Positions 55,119 to 64,000 of a stretch of DNA of 64,000 nucleotides are shown here, one piece after another. How positions within the stretch are numbered: the first letter of the stretch is position 1; each line of letters opens with the position of its first letter. Under the pieces are notes generated by a model. That model was not told the origin of the DNA. It did not search any database and worked only from the letters and a program-made list of their open reading frames with translations. Source of the DNA: Bemisia tabaci (Eukaryota; Arthropoda; Insecta; Hemiptera; Aleyrodidae); assembly GCF_918797505.1 (NCBI RefSeq), contig NC_092795.1:5427434-5491433 (forward strand). Reading direction: 5' to 3'. A program made the translations under genes and the position numbers.

Positions 55119-55493
55119 AGTGCTCTTAGATGTCTTCAAATTATATGCGGGATTCTCATTGTTCAACCAAATTATATGTGAGATTCTCCAGTTTTGATTA
55201 TTTAACGGAACTCTACAGAAATTGCTCCACTAAACATTTTGTTTTCGTCGACTAATGTTTCTCTTTCTATTGACGGTTACGCATTGATAAAAATCGGAAA
55301 TGCGTTTTTCAGATTACAATGATAAAAGTCTTCAATGTTTTTTAATGTTTTCAAGGATAACCAATCATTAGATCCTATTGAAATTCTCTGTATATTTTCA
55401 TCGCTTTCTCTAAATAAATCACAGCCAATTGCAATGAAACATTTCAATTAGTTTTCTTTGATTAAGATCGAGTCGGACGTTTTTTAAGGTGAT

Positions 55494-55837
55494 TCGACGG
55501 TTGCCAGAGCGACGAAAGATATATCGCATAAATTCGTTTCATAATTTAAGGTACTTATCATTTTTTTTGAATTTTGAGATCGCACTGCTGTTGTCATTAT
55601 GAGACTAAGAAAAATATAGCATTCGATACTAATATCGAAAGTGCAGTCGAATGCGATATTTTTCCTCTAAAAAACCCACGCCTTTAATACATTGAATTCC
55701 TTTGTGAAATTAGATACATGAATTCTTTAGTCTCATGACAATAGAAGTGCGATTTCAAAATTCGAAACGAATGACAAGTAGTTGAAATTATGGAACGAAT
55801 TGATGCGATGTATCGCATAACCGTCGAATCACCTTAA
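55494..55837. mobile_element. Family B fold-back with TTAA ends
   Basis: 344 bp from TTAAGGTGATTCGACGG to CCGTCGAATCACCTTAA. The central hairpin is GATACTAATATCGAAAGTGC. It is shorter than other copies, with a deletion near the left terminus. Confidence 0.9.
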
Positions 55838-56289
55838 GCGTTACAATTGAGGTTTTACTTTTTCGCCTTTAGCCATTGATACGTGAAGAGTGGAAATTCA
55901 AAATCTGGAAAGTATCATCCGGTATTGCTAAAATTGTGCATCTTGCTCCGTAGCGTAAAAGGACCTGAATACTTCCCTTCATTAAATTTTAGTGAAGAAA
56001 CGTTCTATGAACTTTGACCTGATAGAAACTGGTGCTCAATCGTAGCAACACCTGGGAGCACCTGCCAGGTTTTGAATTTATGCTCTCCCTATAAAAAAGA
56101 TAAAAAAGCACTTGATGAAAAGATTCTCAGGTTTTGATTTTACTTACTCAAAGGAGGAATAGAGATACATATTTTGACAAGCTCGTTTCCACACCACCTT
56201 AGGAAAGCCCGATCAGGTAGAGGATACGGTGCTGCTCCTGGAGGTAGAGCTTACGGCGCGTTTTTTTTAACGTGGTGTCGCCAAGAGCC

Positions 56290-56375
56290 CTAATCCACGG
56301 GGAAGGGAAGAAGAAAAGGGAGAGGGAAGAGGAAAAGGGAGAGGAAAGAGGAAGAGGGAAAGGGGAAGAGGAAAC
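56290..56375. repeat. GA-rich purine tract
   Basis: GGGAAGAAGAAAAGGGAGAG-type iterations on the + strand. Confidence 0.75.
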
Positions 56376-56529
56376 AAAAAAATACACTCACCAACGCCGA
56401 TGCATCTCCACCTGTCACTTCTCCATGCCGTTTTTGATACTCCTAAAAACAGCTGTGCCCGCAGAAGACGAAAGTAGCGCCCTCCGCAACTGATTTATGG
56501 AGGAAGAATAAAACAGTATCTTACCTTCG

Positions 56530-56880
56530 GTTGCGGGAAGATCCAGCAGCAGCAGCAGCACCTGGAACAGAGAATAAAAAAAGAAAAGAAAGAAAAAAAA
56601 ATAAAAAAAAAATGCGACGATCCCGGTACGATGGCACCCAGCAGCAGCACCTGAAACAGAGAATAAAAAAAAAGAAAAGAAAGAAAAGAAGGAAAAAAAA
56701 AAAAAAAAAAAAAATGCGACGATCCCGGTACGATGGCACCCAGCAGCAGCACCTGCAACAGAGAATAAAAAAAAGAAAAGAAAGAAAAGAAGGAAAAAAA
56801 AAAAAAAATGCGACGATCCCGGTACGACGGTGTCCACCAGCAGCGGCCTCCCCCAACCCCGGCTTCCAGCGTCCCGGTTC
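56530..56880. repeat. About 95-100 bp tandem repeat with CAG and A runs
   Basis: ATGCGACGATCCCGGTACGA at 56612, 56714 and 56808; each unit also has CAGCAGCAGCACCTG and an A/G-rich spacer. The 168-338 codon ORFs across it in several frames are low-complexity translations and not accepted as genes. Confidence 0.85.
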
Positions 56881-56894
56881 CTTTCCCACCTCCT

Positions 56895-57235
56895 CCCTTT
56901 TTTTTTTCTTTTTTTTTTTCCACTCGTGGCTTGCTGAGATCCTCCGGGGCGTAACGCCCCGGAGCCGCCGTCGCCGGCAGGGGCGCCCGCCGGGACCCCA
57001 TAAGGGTCCGCTGGGCGCCCCCACCCCCGACCCCCCGCGAGGGGGGTCAAAAAGCCCCCCCTTGCGGGGGGGCAAAGTGACCCCCCTCGCGGGGGGTCGG
57101 GGGCAGGGGCACCCAACGGACCCACGGGGTCCCGACGGGCGCCCCTGCCGGCGACGGCAGACCCCGGGACGTAACGCCCCGGAGGATCTCAGCAAGCCAG
57201 TCGCGGAGAAAAAAAAAAAAAAAAAAAAAAAAAAC
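56895..57235. mobile_element. Very GC-rich fold-back flanked by T- and A-runs
   Basis: Arms: CTTGCTGAGATCCTCCGGGG, then GCCGTCGCCGGCAGGGGCGC and CGACCCCCCGCGAGGGGGGT, with complements in the second half (56926-57206). The centre CCCCCCTTGCGGGGGGG is itself palindromic. A T-rich run precedes it (56898-56920) and an A-run follows (about 57209-57234), extending the symmetry. Composition is extreme for this genome. Confidence 0.85.
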
Positions 57236-57239
57236 CCTA

Positions 57240-57520
57240 GTCCTCCCCCCGTGATCCTACTCCGCGGCCCCTCCCCCCTTGGAAACCCTGCTCCGCGATC
57301 CTACATAAACCCAACGGTATCCCCCCTCTCCCCGGGAACCCCCTTTGGGAAACCCTACTCCGCGATTCCGCCCCAACCCCACGAGCCCCCCTTTCCCCGG
57401 GAATCCTCCCCCCCCCCTTGGGAATCCTCGTCTCGCGGTTCTACCCAACCCAACGAACCCCCCGTTCCCCGGGAACCTCCCCCCTCAGCGAGCCCTCCCC
57501 CAAAACCCCCGCTTCTTCTG
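57240..57520. repeat. C-rich tandem repeat, about 70 bp x 3
   Basis: CTCCGCGATCC-type anchors at 57291, 57358 and about 57430, with ACCCAACG and CCCCGGGAA in each unit. The proline-rich ORF is a repeat artefact. Confidence 0.75.
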
Positions 57521-57653
57521 CCGCATCTTCTGGAACAAACAAGATAAATCGAGAGTTATTAGTATGGTTTGCAATGGGTGACAAAACTGGCTTTTAGAAT
57601 TCTCTATTAAACGCCTCATTATAAGAAGTTTTCTTGTTGTCAGCAATTAAATT

Positions 57654-57736
57654 AGTTGGACCCATGTATGCTAAAAGGAACTATGTGCTTAGGATTTGTC
57701 TGCAACATAGTTGCTTCTAGCCTAATTGTGTCCAGT
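57654..57736. mobile_element. Family D MITE
   Basis: About 83 bp, GTTGGACCCATGTATGCTAA to CTAATTGTGTCCAG, with AGGAACTATGTGC and ACATAGTTGC inside. Confidence 0.7.
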
Positions 57737-57847
57737 TCTCTCTCGCCAAGATTTTAGTCGATGCATTATGCCATAATGAATCAAACGTTATTTTTCCAAA
57801 TTTTAATTTGAATTGCAGTTTCATACTCTCTTTGGACTTGCAACATC

Positions 57848-57990
57848 ATTGGATCACATTTTGCAATGAGAAACCACTATCTCTAGCTCTCATAAAAGCA
57901 CATATCTGAATAGGGAAACCAATGGCATGTGTGTCATTTCTAAAATTGGCAAGAAATAATGGTTCCTTATTACAAAGTGTAATCCAATTA
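57848..57990. mobile_element. Family C MITE, diverged
   Basis: ATTGGATCACATTTTGCAAT to ATTACAAAGTGTAATCCAAT. The centre keeps ATAGGGAAACCAATGGCA. Confidence 0.7.
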
Positions 57991-58013
57991 CAAGTTTGCA
58001 TTCAGTTGTAGTA

Positions 58014-58155
58014 ATTGAACTGCATTACGCAAAAAGGAATTAATATTCTTGGCTCTTCAAAATTCACCTACTTACGTTGGAAAAATGAAACTCGTGTTTT
58101 TTCTACGGTGAACCGAAAAAGATAATTTATTTTTGCGCAATGCAGTTTAATTTCT
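58014..58155. mobile_element. Family C-like MITE, diverged
   Basis: AATTGAACTGCATTACGCAA to TTGCGCAATGCAGTTTAATT, 26 bp after the previous copy. Confidence 0.65.
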
Positions 58156-58264
58156 CCCAGTTAAATGCAATATTATTTGACTGAATTAAATGAGAACCAG
58201 GCGCAGAACTGGAAGGAATAGCGAATACTTCTTATATCCCTTTAAACAGCTGAGGGCATTCAAG

Positions 58265-58708
58265 TTAAGGTGATTCGACGGACGCCATTTTTTGTGTCAG
58301 AGCGACGTGCGATATATAGCATCGATTCATTTCATAATTTCAGCTACTCGTCATTTCTTGCGAATTTTAAAATCGCACTTCTCTTTTCATGAGACTAAAG
58401 AATTCATGTACCAAATTTCGCAAAGAAATTCAACTTCACAAAGGCGCGGTATTTTTAGAGGAAAAATATCGCATTCGAGTGCAGTTTCGATGTCAGTATC
58501 GAATGCCATATTTTTCCTCTAAAAAACCACGCCTTTATTACGTTGAATTTGTTTGTCTTTGGATTATGAATTCTTCAGACTCATGACAACAGAAGAACGA
58601 TCTCAAAATTCGAAAAAAATGACAAGTAGCTGAAATTTCAGAACGAATCGATTCGATATATCGCACGTCGTTCTGGCACAAAAAATTGCGTCCGTTGAAT
58701 CATCTTAA
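58265..58708. mobile_element. Family B fold-back with TTAA ends
   Basis: TTAAGGTGATTCGACGGACG to its complement ending ATCATCTTAA. A 444-bp near-symmetric element. The central hairpin is GCATTCGAGTGCAGTTTCGA. ORFs across it are mirror-image artefacts. Confidence 0.9.
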
Positions 58709-59150
58709 GGATACGACACGGTTAAAATATAATTATTTTTATGGATTTTATGAATGATATTAATTAAAAATTGATTGGATAAAATTTCAATCATACTAGT
58801 AATTACTACTTTCTAAATTATATGGAAATAATACACATTTAGGAGGGCACTACTTCCGTCCTCAATGACTCAACATGCGGAGCATCCATCCTCTTCGTTT
58901 CTTTCCGACCTGAAACAGACTAAGAAGAAAAAAAAAAGGAATGATTAGTTCTTAACCTAAACCTAACTTGAAAATAAAAACTTTTATAACAAATTTTTTT
59001 TTTTTTTTTTTTTTATTTATGAAACATATCAACTTCTGTACAGAAATAAGATATATAACAAATTAGTTTTGATTTTTGCTTAATATATTTGTCAAAACTA
59101 ATACCTCCTCTTTTCTAATGCTAAATTCATTCCGTGCAAATATTTGGAAC
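58709..59150. other. Intergenic, T21 run
   Basis: A T-run at 58994-59014; no gene. Confidence 0.4.
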
Positions 59151-59575
59151 TTAAGGTGATTTGATGGACGCCATATTTTGTGTCGCATCGATTAGTTCCA
59201 TTTTTTTAGCCACTCGTCATTTTTCTCGAATTTTGAGATCGCAATTCTGTTGTCAGGAGACTGAAGAATTCCCTCACCAATTTTGACAAACAAATTCAAC
59301 GTAATAAAGGCGTGGTTTTTTTAGAGAGAAAATATCGCACTCGAGTGCAGTTTCGATATCAGTATCGAGTGCGATATTTTTCCTCTAAAAAAACCACGGC
59401 TTTATTAAGTAAAATTTGTTTGTCAAAATTGTTAAGTGAATTCCTCAGTCTCCTCACAACATTATTGCGATCTCAAACTTCGAGAAAAATAATGGGTAGC
59501 TGAAAAAATGGAACCAGTCGATGCGATATCGCATGTTGCTCTGACACATAATATGGCGTCCATCGAATCACCTTA
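59151..59575. mobile_element. Family B fold-back
   Basis: TTAAGGTGATTTGATGGACG to CGTCCATCGAATCACCTTA. The left arm has a small deletion after ATTTTGTGTCG. The centre is GTGCAGTTTCGATATCAGTA. Confidence 0.9.
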
Positions 59576-59665
59576 GTGCAATTGTTTTTACGCTATTTGT
59601 TCTCCTGAGCTATTTATTCTGTGAGCAAATAATTAGTCATTTCAAGTGGCTTTCTGAACGCAGCA

Positions 59666-59813
59666 TAATTGGACTGCATTTTGCAATTTGGAACTATAAA
59701 GTCTGGCCCGGTTTAAAAAGAACGTATGTGCCATTAGTTTCCCTATGCACGTAAGTGTTTTTTCAGATAAGCCAGAATTTATAGTTCCAAATTGCAAAAT
59801 GCCGTCCAATTAT
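59666..59813. mobile_element. Family C MITE, best copy
   Basis: 148 bp, TAATTGGACTGCATTTTGCA to its complement ending CCAATTA. The next arms are TTTGGAACTATAAA and its complement. The centre is CATTAGTTTCCCTATGCACG. Confidence 0.9.
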
Positions 59814-59997
59814 AATTGTTCTGATTTTAAATACTTAAAATATCAAACATCATTAATGAGCGACTAAAATGTGACTTTATGATACGTCTAAATTGGACTA
59901 TGCTGTACAGTAGAGGAATTGATAATTTGTCTTATTTCAGAAATATTAGCAGTTTGCAGATAAGTGCTTTTGTAAGGGAAAAAGAATCAGTAGTTTC

Positions 59998-60126
59998 AAT
60001 CGGATGTATATCTGTTAAACGGAACTATGTGCATTATGACGTGAGCCCTGTTATGCATGTATTTTTATGGGTCTCAGGGCTCATGTCTTACGGCACATAG
60101 TTCCGTTTGACAGAAATACGTACAAT
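59998..60126. mobile_element. Family D MITE
   Basis: About 129 bp, AATCGGATGTATATCTGTTA to GACAGAAATACGTACAATT. GAACTATGTGCATTATGACG is shared with 12212-12341. Confidence 0.8.
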
Positions 60127-60163
60127 TACAATATGTACTTCAACTGCAAATGGTGTAAAGTGG

Positions 60164-60313
60164 CAGATACACTTGCAAGTTAGAAGCGCTTGTTAAAAGT
60201 GAAACATCAATAGGAAACCGGGATTTCAATCGCTCGACGTCTAGCTATCAAAATCTTCCTTTCCTATTGGTGTTTCACTTTCAACAAGCGCTTCTAATTC
60301 GCAGGTGTATCTG
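60164..60313. mobile_element. Inverted-repeat MITE, single copy
   Basis: 150 bp: CAGATACACTTGCAAGTTAG, AGCGCTTGTT..AAGTGAAACA and complements, ending GTGTATCTG. The loop contains TCGCTCGACGTCTAGC. Confidence 0.82.
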
Positions 60314-61074
60314 GGTCTTCAGAGGAGACGCTAATGAAAGATGGAAGAAAGAATAAATAAAGAAAGAGAAATTAATAAGAGGTAGTTACGAAATAAAATG
60401 AAGAGAGCAAAATAAACTGCTTTCACTGCACCCGTTTCTTGCCAATCTGAAAGAAGAAGAAAAAATGGAAAATTAGTTTGAGGTATTTAGAATATATAAA
60501 AGAAAAAAAAGAAAAATGAAAGAAGATGAAACAACTTTCACTGTGTTCGTTTTTTATCGATATGTAAAAAGAAATAGATAAAAAAAAACATGATAAAGAT
60601 TTGAAAAAAAAACATGGAGAGAAAAAGTAAGATGATGTTTGAGAAAAACTACCAATTCTGTAAAGCACTTTTATCCGCGATCAGTATGCTGAAAGTAACT
60701 TGTGCTCTGACCCTGTCTCTTGTCAATTTAGAAGAGATAAATACACGAGAAAGGAGAAAGAAAAATTAGCATGAAGCCTTTGAAGAGGAAAAATAAAAAT
60801 TTAGTCCCATAAAATAAGTTGATTTCATTCAAAAAGCAAAATGCCGGAAACTTCATTACTGTCTTGCCGATCTGGAAAAATAGAAAAATGAAGGAAGCAG
60901 AGCTGCTAAAGATCTAATGTAAATTAAAATTATAGCCTGTGCGCAATTTTTTTTTACTAAAACCTTAACGAGAGTTCGAATATCGATAGCTGAAGGTTGA
61001 AAATACTTATCTTTGACTGTGACGTCGCAAATCTCTGCTCTTGTTTTATTATTTTCAACCGGAATTAATCAGCA
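60314..61074. other. A/G-rich stretch with degenerate 110-160 bp periodicity
   Basis: CTTTCACTG..TTTCTTGCCAATCTG-type strings recur near 60419, 60533, 60690 and 60846 with A/G-rich spacers. An old tandem array is possible; no gene. Confidence 0.35.
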
Positions 61075-61080
61075 GTTTTT

Positions 61081-61150
61081 CATTAATATGAAATTTTCAT
61101 TAATATGAGTTTTTCATTAATATGAGTTTTTCATTAATATGAGTTTTTCA
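61081..61150. repeat. 17-bp tandem repeat, 4 copies
   Basis: CATTAATATG at 61081, 61098, 61115 and 61132, exactly 17 bp apart. Confidence 0.9.
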
Positions 61151-61570
61151 CTCATTCTATAATATTTACGGAGAATTTGAGGGAGATTCCTCGGTTATTT
61201 TTCTTTTCTGAAAGTGGAACACCATCGGAGATTTTCAAACGTGGAGGTGTAGTTGCGCATTTTTTATTTAATCAATGTATTTTGATGCGATTCTGGATGC
61301 AAAATAATGACCTGAAACAAACAAAAATAAAAAAAAGAATTATTAAAAGTCTACAAGCATGAAAATAATTGGGAAATTAATGAATAATTGAATTTACTAT
61401 TAATCAATTTTAAGCTAGCAAATATGACCTTCTTCTAAAAATTCTGGGATTTTGATTTCGTTTATTTCTTTGACTAGGCGCTAAAAATTACTCAAGATTC
61501 AAGAATGCAAAAAAATGACCTAAAAGAAAAATAGCAATAATATAAGTCAAAAAGCATGAGAGCGATTGGA

Positions 61571-61718
61571 CAATTCGACTACATTTTGCAATTTGGACCT
61601 ATAAATTCTGGCTCATCTGAAAAAACACTTATGTGCATAGTGCACACTAATGGCACATACGTTGTTTTTAAACCGGGCTAGAATTTATAGTTCCATATTG
61701 CAAAATGCAGTCCAATTA
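61571..61718. mobile_element. Family C MITE
   Basis: AATTCGACTACATTTTGCAA to TTGCAAAATGCAGTCCAATT, with CATAGTGCACACTAATGGCA in the centre. Confidence 0.85.
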
Positions 61719-61918
61719 ATAAATACTTTGATTGATTACTTTTAAACTTTAACCAAACGAATGTTCACTTCTATTAAAAAATCTGCGATTTTGAGGGTTG
61801 ATTCTCGTTTATTTTTTCAGAATAAGCGCTGAAAATTACTCAAGAATTCAAGAAAGTTTTCACAATCTAAGGGTTTTTTTTGGTTGTGTAGATCTGTGCA
61901 AATTGCAGGAAAACAATG

Positions 61919-62364
61919 AAGGTGATTCGATGAACGCCATATTTTGTGTCGGAACGGCATGCAATTTATCGCATCAATTGGTTCAATTTTTTCAGCTACT
62001 CGTCATTTTTCTCCAATTTTGAGATCGCAATTCTGTTGTCAGGAGACTAAAGCACTCACTTACCAATTTTAACAAAGAAATTCAACGTAATAAAGGCGTG
62101 GTTTTTTCAGAGAGAAAACATCGCATTCGATACTGATATCGAAACTGCACTCGAATGGGATGTTTTCTCTCTAAAGAAAAACCACGTCTTTATTACGTTG
62201 AATTTCTTTGTTAAAATTGGTAAGTGAGTACTTTAGTCTCCTGACAACAGAATTGCGATCTCAAAATTGGAGAAAAATGACAAGTACCTAAAAAATGGAA
62301 CTAATTGATGCGATATATCGCATGCCGTTCTGACACAAAATATGGCGTCCATCGAATCACCTTA
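61919..62364. mobile_element. Family B fold-back
   Basis: AAGGTGATTCGATGAACGCC to its complement ending CACCTTAA; 446 bp with the two arms almost exactly complementary. The central hairpin is GATACTGATATCGAAACTGC. Confidence 0.92.
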
Positions 62365-62579
62365 ATATACTGTTGATCCATAGAATTCGAATGAATTGGA
62401 ATATAATATTATTACTTTCCTTTTTTATTTATTTACCTTCTTTTTTCCTTTATCTTTTTTCTGAGAATACGAGTACCTAAAACGATGATTAATAAAAATT
62501 TAAACCTGGTACGGCCGTAGTAATGATAAAATACTATAGAATATACCTAAAATTTATAATTTATAAGCGAAAAAATTTC

Positions 62580-62735
62580 AATTTGAAAAATGACTGCTTT
62601 ATTTAACTTTGAAAAATAAAAATTAAAAATTTGAAAATTCAAAATTTGAAATTTGTAAATTAAAAATTTAAATTTGAAATGTTTAAATTGGAAAAATAAA
62701 AAATTTAAAATTAAAACTATCAAAATTTCAAGTGT
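62580..62735. repeat. AAATTT low-complexity tract
   Basis: Irregular iterations of AAAATTTGAAA and AAATTTAAAT. Confidence 0.8.
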
Positions 62736-62852
62736 ATAAAAATAGAAGGTATGAGTAAGCTATAAGGTTCACTTACATATTAGGAGCTTAATCCAAATTG
62801 AGTTACTACAAATGTTGGAATTCCGGTTGCTGACTGCAGTGTATCACTAAAT

Positions 62853-62978
62853 CACTACCACTGAAACACTGAAACACTGAAGCACTGAATTACTGAAGCA
62901 CTGAAGCACTGAACCGCTGAACCACTGAACCACTGAACAACTAAGCCACTGAACCACTGACCCTCTGACCCTCTGACC
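62853..62978. repeat. 9-bp degenerate tandem repeat (CACTGAAxC)n
   Basis: About 13 units of CACTGAACC/CACTGAAGC with scattered changes, grading into CCTCTGACC at the end. Confidence 0.85.
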
Positions 62979-62989
62979 TGTTCACCCAT

Positions 62990-63680
62990 GGAACTTCCTC
63001 GCTTTCTAAACTCACACTGATTGAACTTTAGGGAAGGGGTCTCCCTTTTGTAAGCTCGGTTGGTCTGTAGCCACCTCCAAAATTCCCACCCCCCTCTGCC
63101 GACCCCTCCTGCAATTAGGATGTAATTTAGAAACTATTTCCTCGTTGTCCTGTGGCGGGAAACCCGAATTTTACGGAACAAAAGGACAAAAATGCATCCC
63201 TTTTGTTCCATTGAGGTGGAGGGACCTCTTTATTGTAAACAGGATTTGAAAATCCCTGTTCTGTTCTTCGAGAAACTTCGAGACTACAAAACAATGAAAA
63301 AGGATTAAATTGTGTAAACAATAAGAAACGAAAAGAACGCTGTGAGGATGTATTTTTGGGGGGGAGGGGTAAAAGTCCGTAAAAGTTCAAAACAAAAGAA
63401 AAATACTTAACCCAAAATCCTTTAGGGAGGGGCGAAAAAGAGAGGAAATTTCTAAATGAACTGTTCCAGAATGTTCCAGAAACAAGAGCGTCTATAATGT
63501 GATGATAATGGGGAAAAATTAATCAACGCAGAACTTTATTTTGCGTTGAAAACAACGTAGTTTTTTCTCCGTTCTCAAAATTGTCACGGAATCACCATGC
63601 GTGCACTGAAATAGGAAGCAACTTGCAACATTTTTTGCTCTAAACTGGGAGGTGTGACTTGCAAAAAAGGTTAGGTAATT
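62990..63680. other. Intergenic, no gene
   Basis: Short minus-strand ORFs (87 and 81 codons) lack domains. Confidence 0.4.
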
Positions 63681-63682
63681 CC

Positions 63683-63825
63683 AATTGGACTTCATTTTGC
63701 AATTCGGAACTACAATATTTGTCTCATTTGTAAAAACTTTTGTGCATAGGGAAACTAATGGCACATTCGTTGTTCCTAAACTAAGCCAGAAATCGTAGTT
63801 CTCAATCGAAAAATGCAGTCCAATC
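63683..63825. mobile_element. Family C MITE
   Basis: AATTGGACTTCATTTTGCAA to AAAAATGCAGTCCAATCGG; GTGCATAGGGAAACTAATGG in the centre. Confidence 0.85.
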
Positions 63826-63899
63826 GGCCTTTGATGTATATTCGACGCAAGCTAATTTTTTGCTTGGATATTCCGTAAGTCGCAAAAAAGTTAGGTAAA

Positions 63900-64000
63900 T
63901 CCAATTATTGGACTTCATTTTGCAATTTGGAACAACAATTTCTGCATCATCCGTAAAAACACTTTTGTGCATAGGGAAACTAATGGCACATACGTTGTTC
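63900..64000. mobile_element. Family C MITE, cut by window end
   Basis: Starts ATTGGACTTCATTTTGCAAT and runs to ATGGCACATACGTTGTTC at the window edge. It follows the previous copy by about 75 bp in the same orientation, with a shared AAAAAAGGTTAGGTAA-like lead (AAAAAAGTTAGGTAAA here). Confidence 0.85.

Noticed and set aside
56531..57547. 338-codon + strand ORF and 168-236 codon minus-strand ORFs
   Set aside because: All are translations of CAG/A-rich and GC-rich tandem and fold-back repeats, open in several frames on both strands, with no domain.
58292..59503. Paired ORFs inside family B elements
   Set aside because: Mirror-image ORFs arising from fold-back arms; no conserved protein.

Overview
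This is an AT-rich eukaryotic nuclear window, almost certainly from an insect. The evidence is one spliced cuticular-protein gene with YHAP repeats, an arthropod-type TATA/TCAGT promoter, GT-AG introns and an AATAAA signal. Dense short inverted-repeat transposons fill most of the rest. A hemipteran such as a whitefly fits my recollection of the repeat flavour, but I cannot prove the species from the sequence. There is no bacterial-style operon, rRNA, intact tRNA or CRISPR array.

The only gene I annotate with confidence lies at about 41.49-46.60 kb on the + strand. It has a TATA box at 41493, a 4-codon first coding exon, a second exon carrying the signal peptide, a third exon with seven YHAP repeats, and an intron inside the 3' UTR. 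It encodes a 129-residue secreted low-complexity cuticular protein. Two weak candidates are a single-membrane-segment exon with a consensus donor (54006-54113) and a 59-residue ORF (10362-10541).

The rest is mobile-element sediment. I define these recurring families from the sequence. Family A has CTGCCGTGCTAAGG ends and 4-bp A/T target duplications. Family B is a set of long fold-backs with TTAAGGTGATTCGA ends. Family C is about 145 bp with AATTGGACTGCATTTTGCAA ends. Family D has AATTGGACGTATTT ends. Family E has CACTGGAAAAAA ends. Family F shares a 64-bp palindromic core. Family G has CCCTGGTAAAAATTGG ends. Family H has CACCGAAAAAAAGTGAAG ends. Family L has CAGTGGCG ends. Several other single or paired fold-backs occur (K, M, N, O, P, Q, R). 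Three 3'-end fragments of one non-LTR retrotransposon are present, one inside a family A copy with a 12-bp target duplication.

Layout: 0-5 kb has a 13-bp minisatellite, A, and an F element inserted in a repeat whose empty site is seen at 4.3 kb. 5-20 kb has A, H, D, L, O, E, K, tandem arrays and CpG-rich islands. 21.4-24.4 kb has two head-to-tail copies of a 1.4-1.5 kb unit, each with perfect triloop hairpins at one end and an internal 130-bp array carrying a YY1/Pho-like motif. 24.4-41 kb has a hairpin cluster, a tRNA-derived SINE head, G, a hammerhead-like motif, M, B with a nested H, A, P and N. 41.5-46.6 kb is the cuticular gene. 47.3-56 kb has A interrupted by F, then P, B, C and O. 56.2-57.5 kb is a GC-rich fold-back and tandem island. 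57.6-64 kb is a dense field of B, C and D.

The most unusual object is the 21.4-24.4 kb tandem unit. The clearest biological inference is repeated nested transposition that can be ordered in time.
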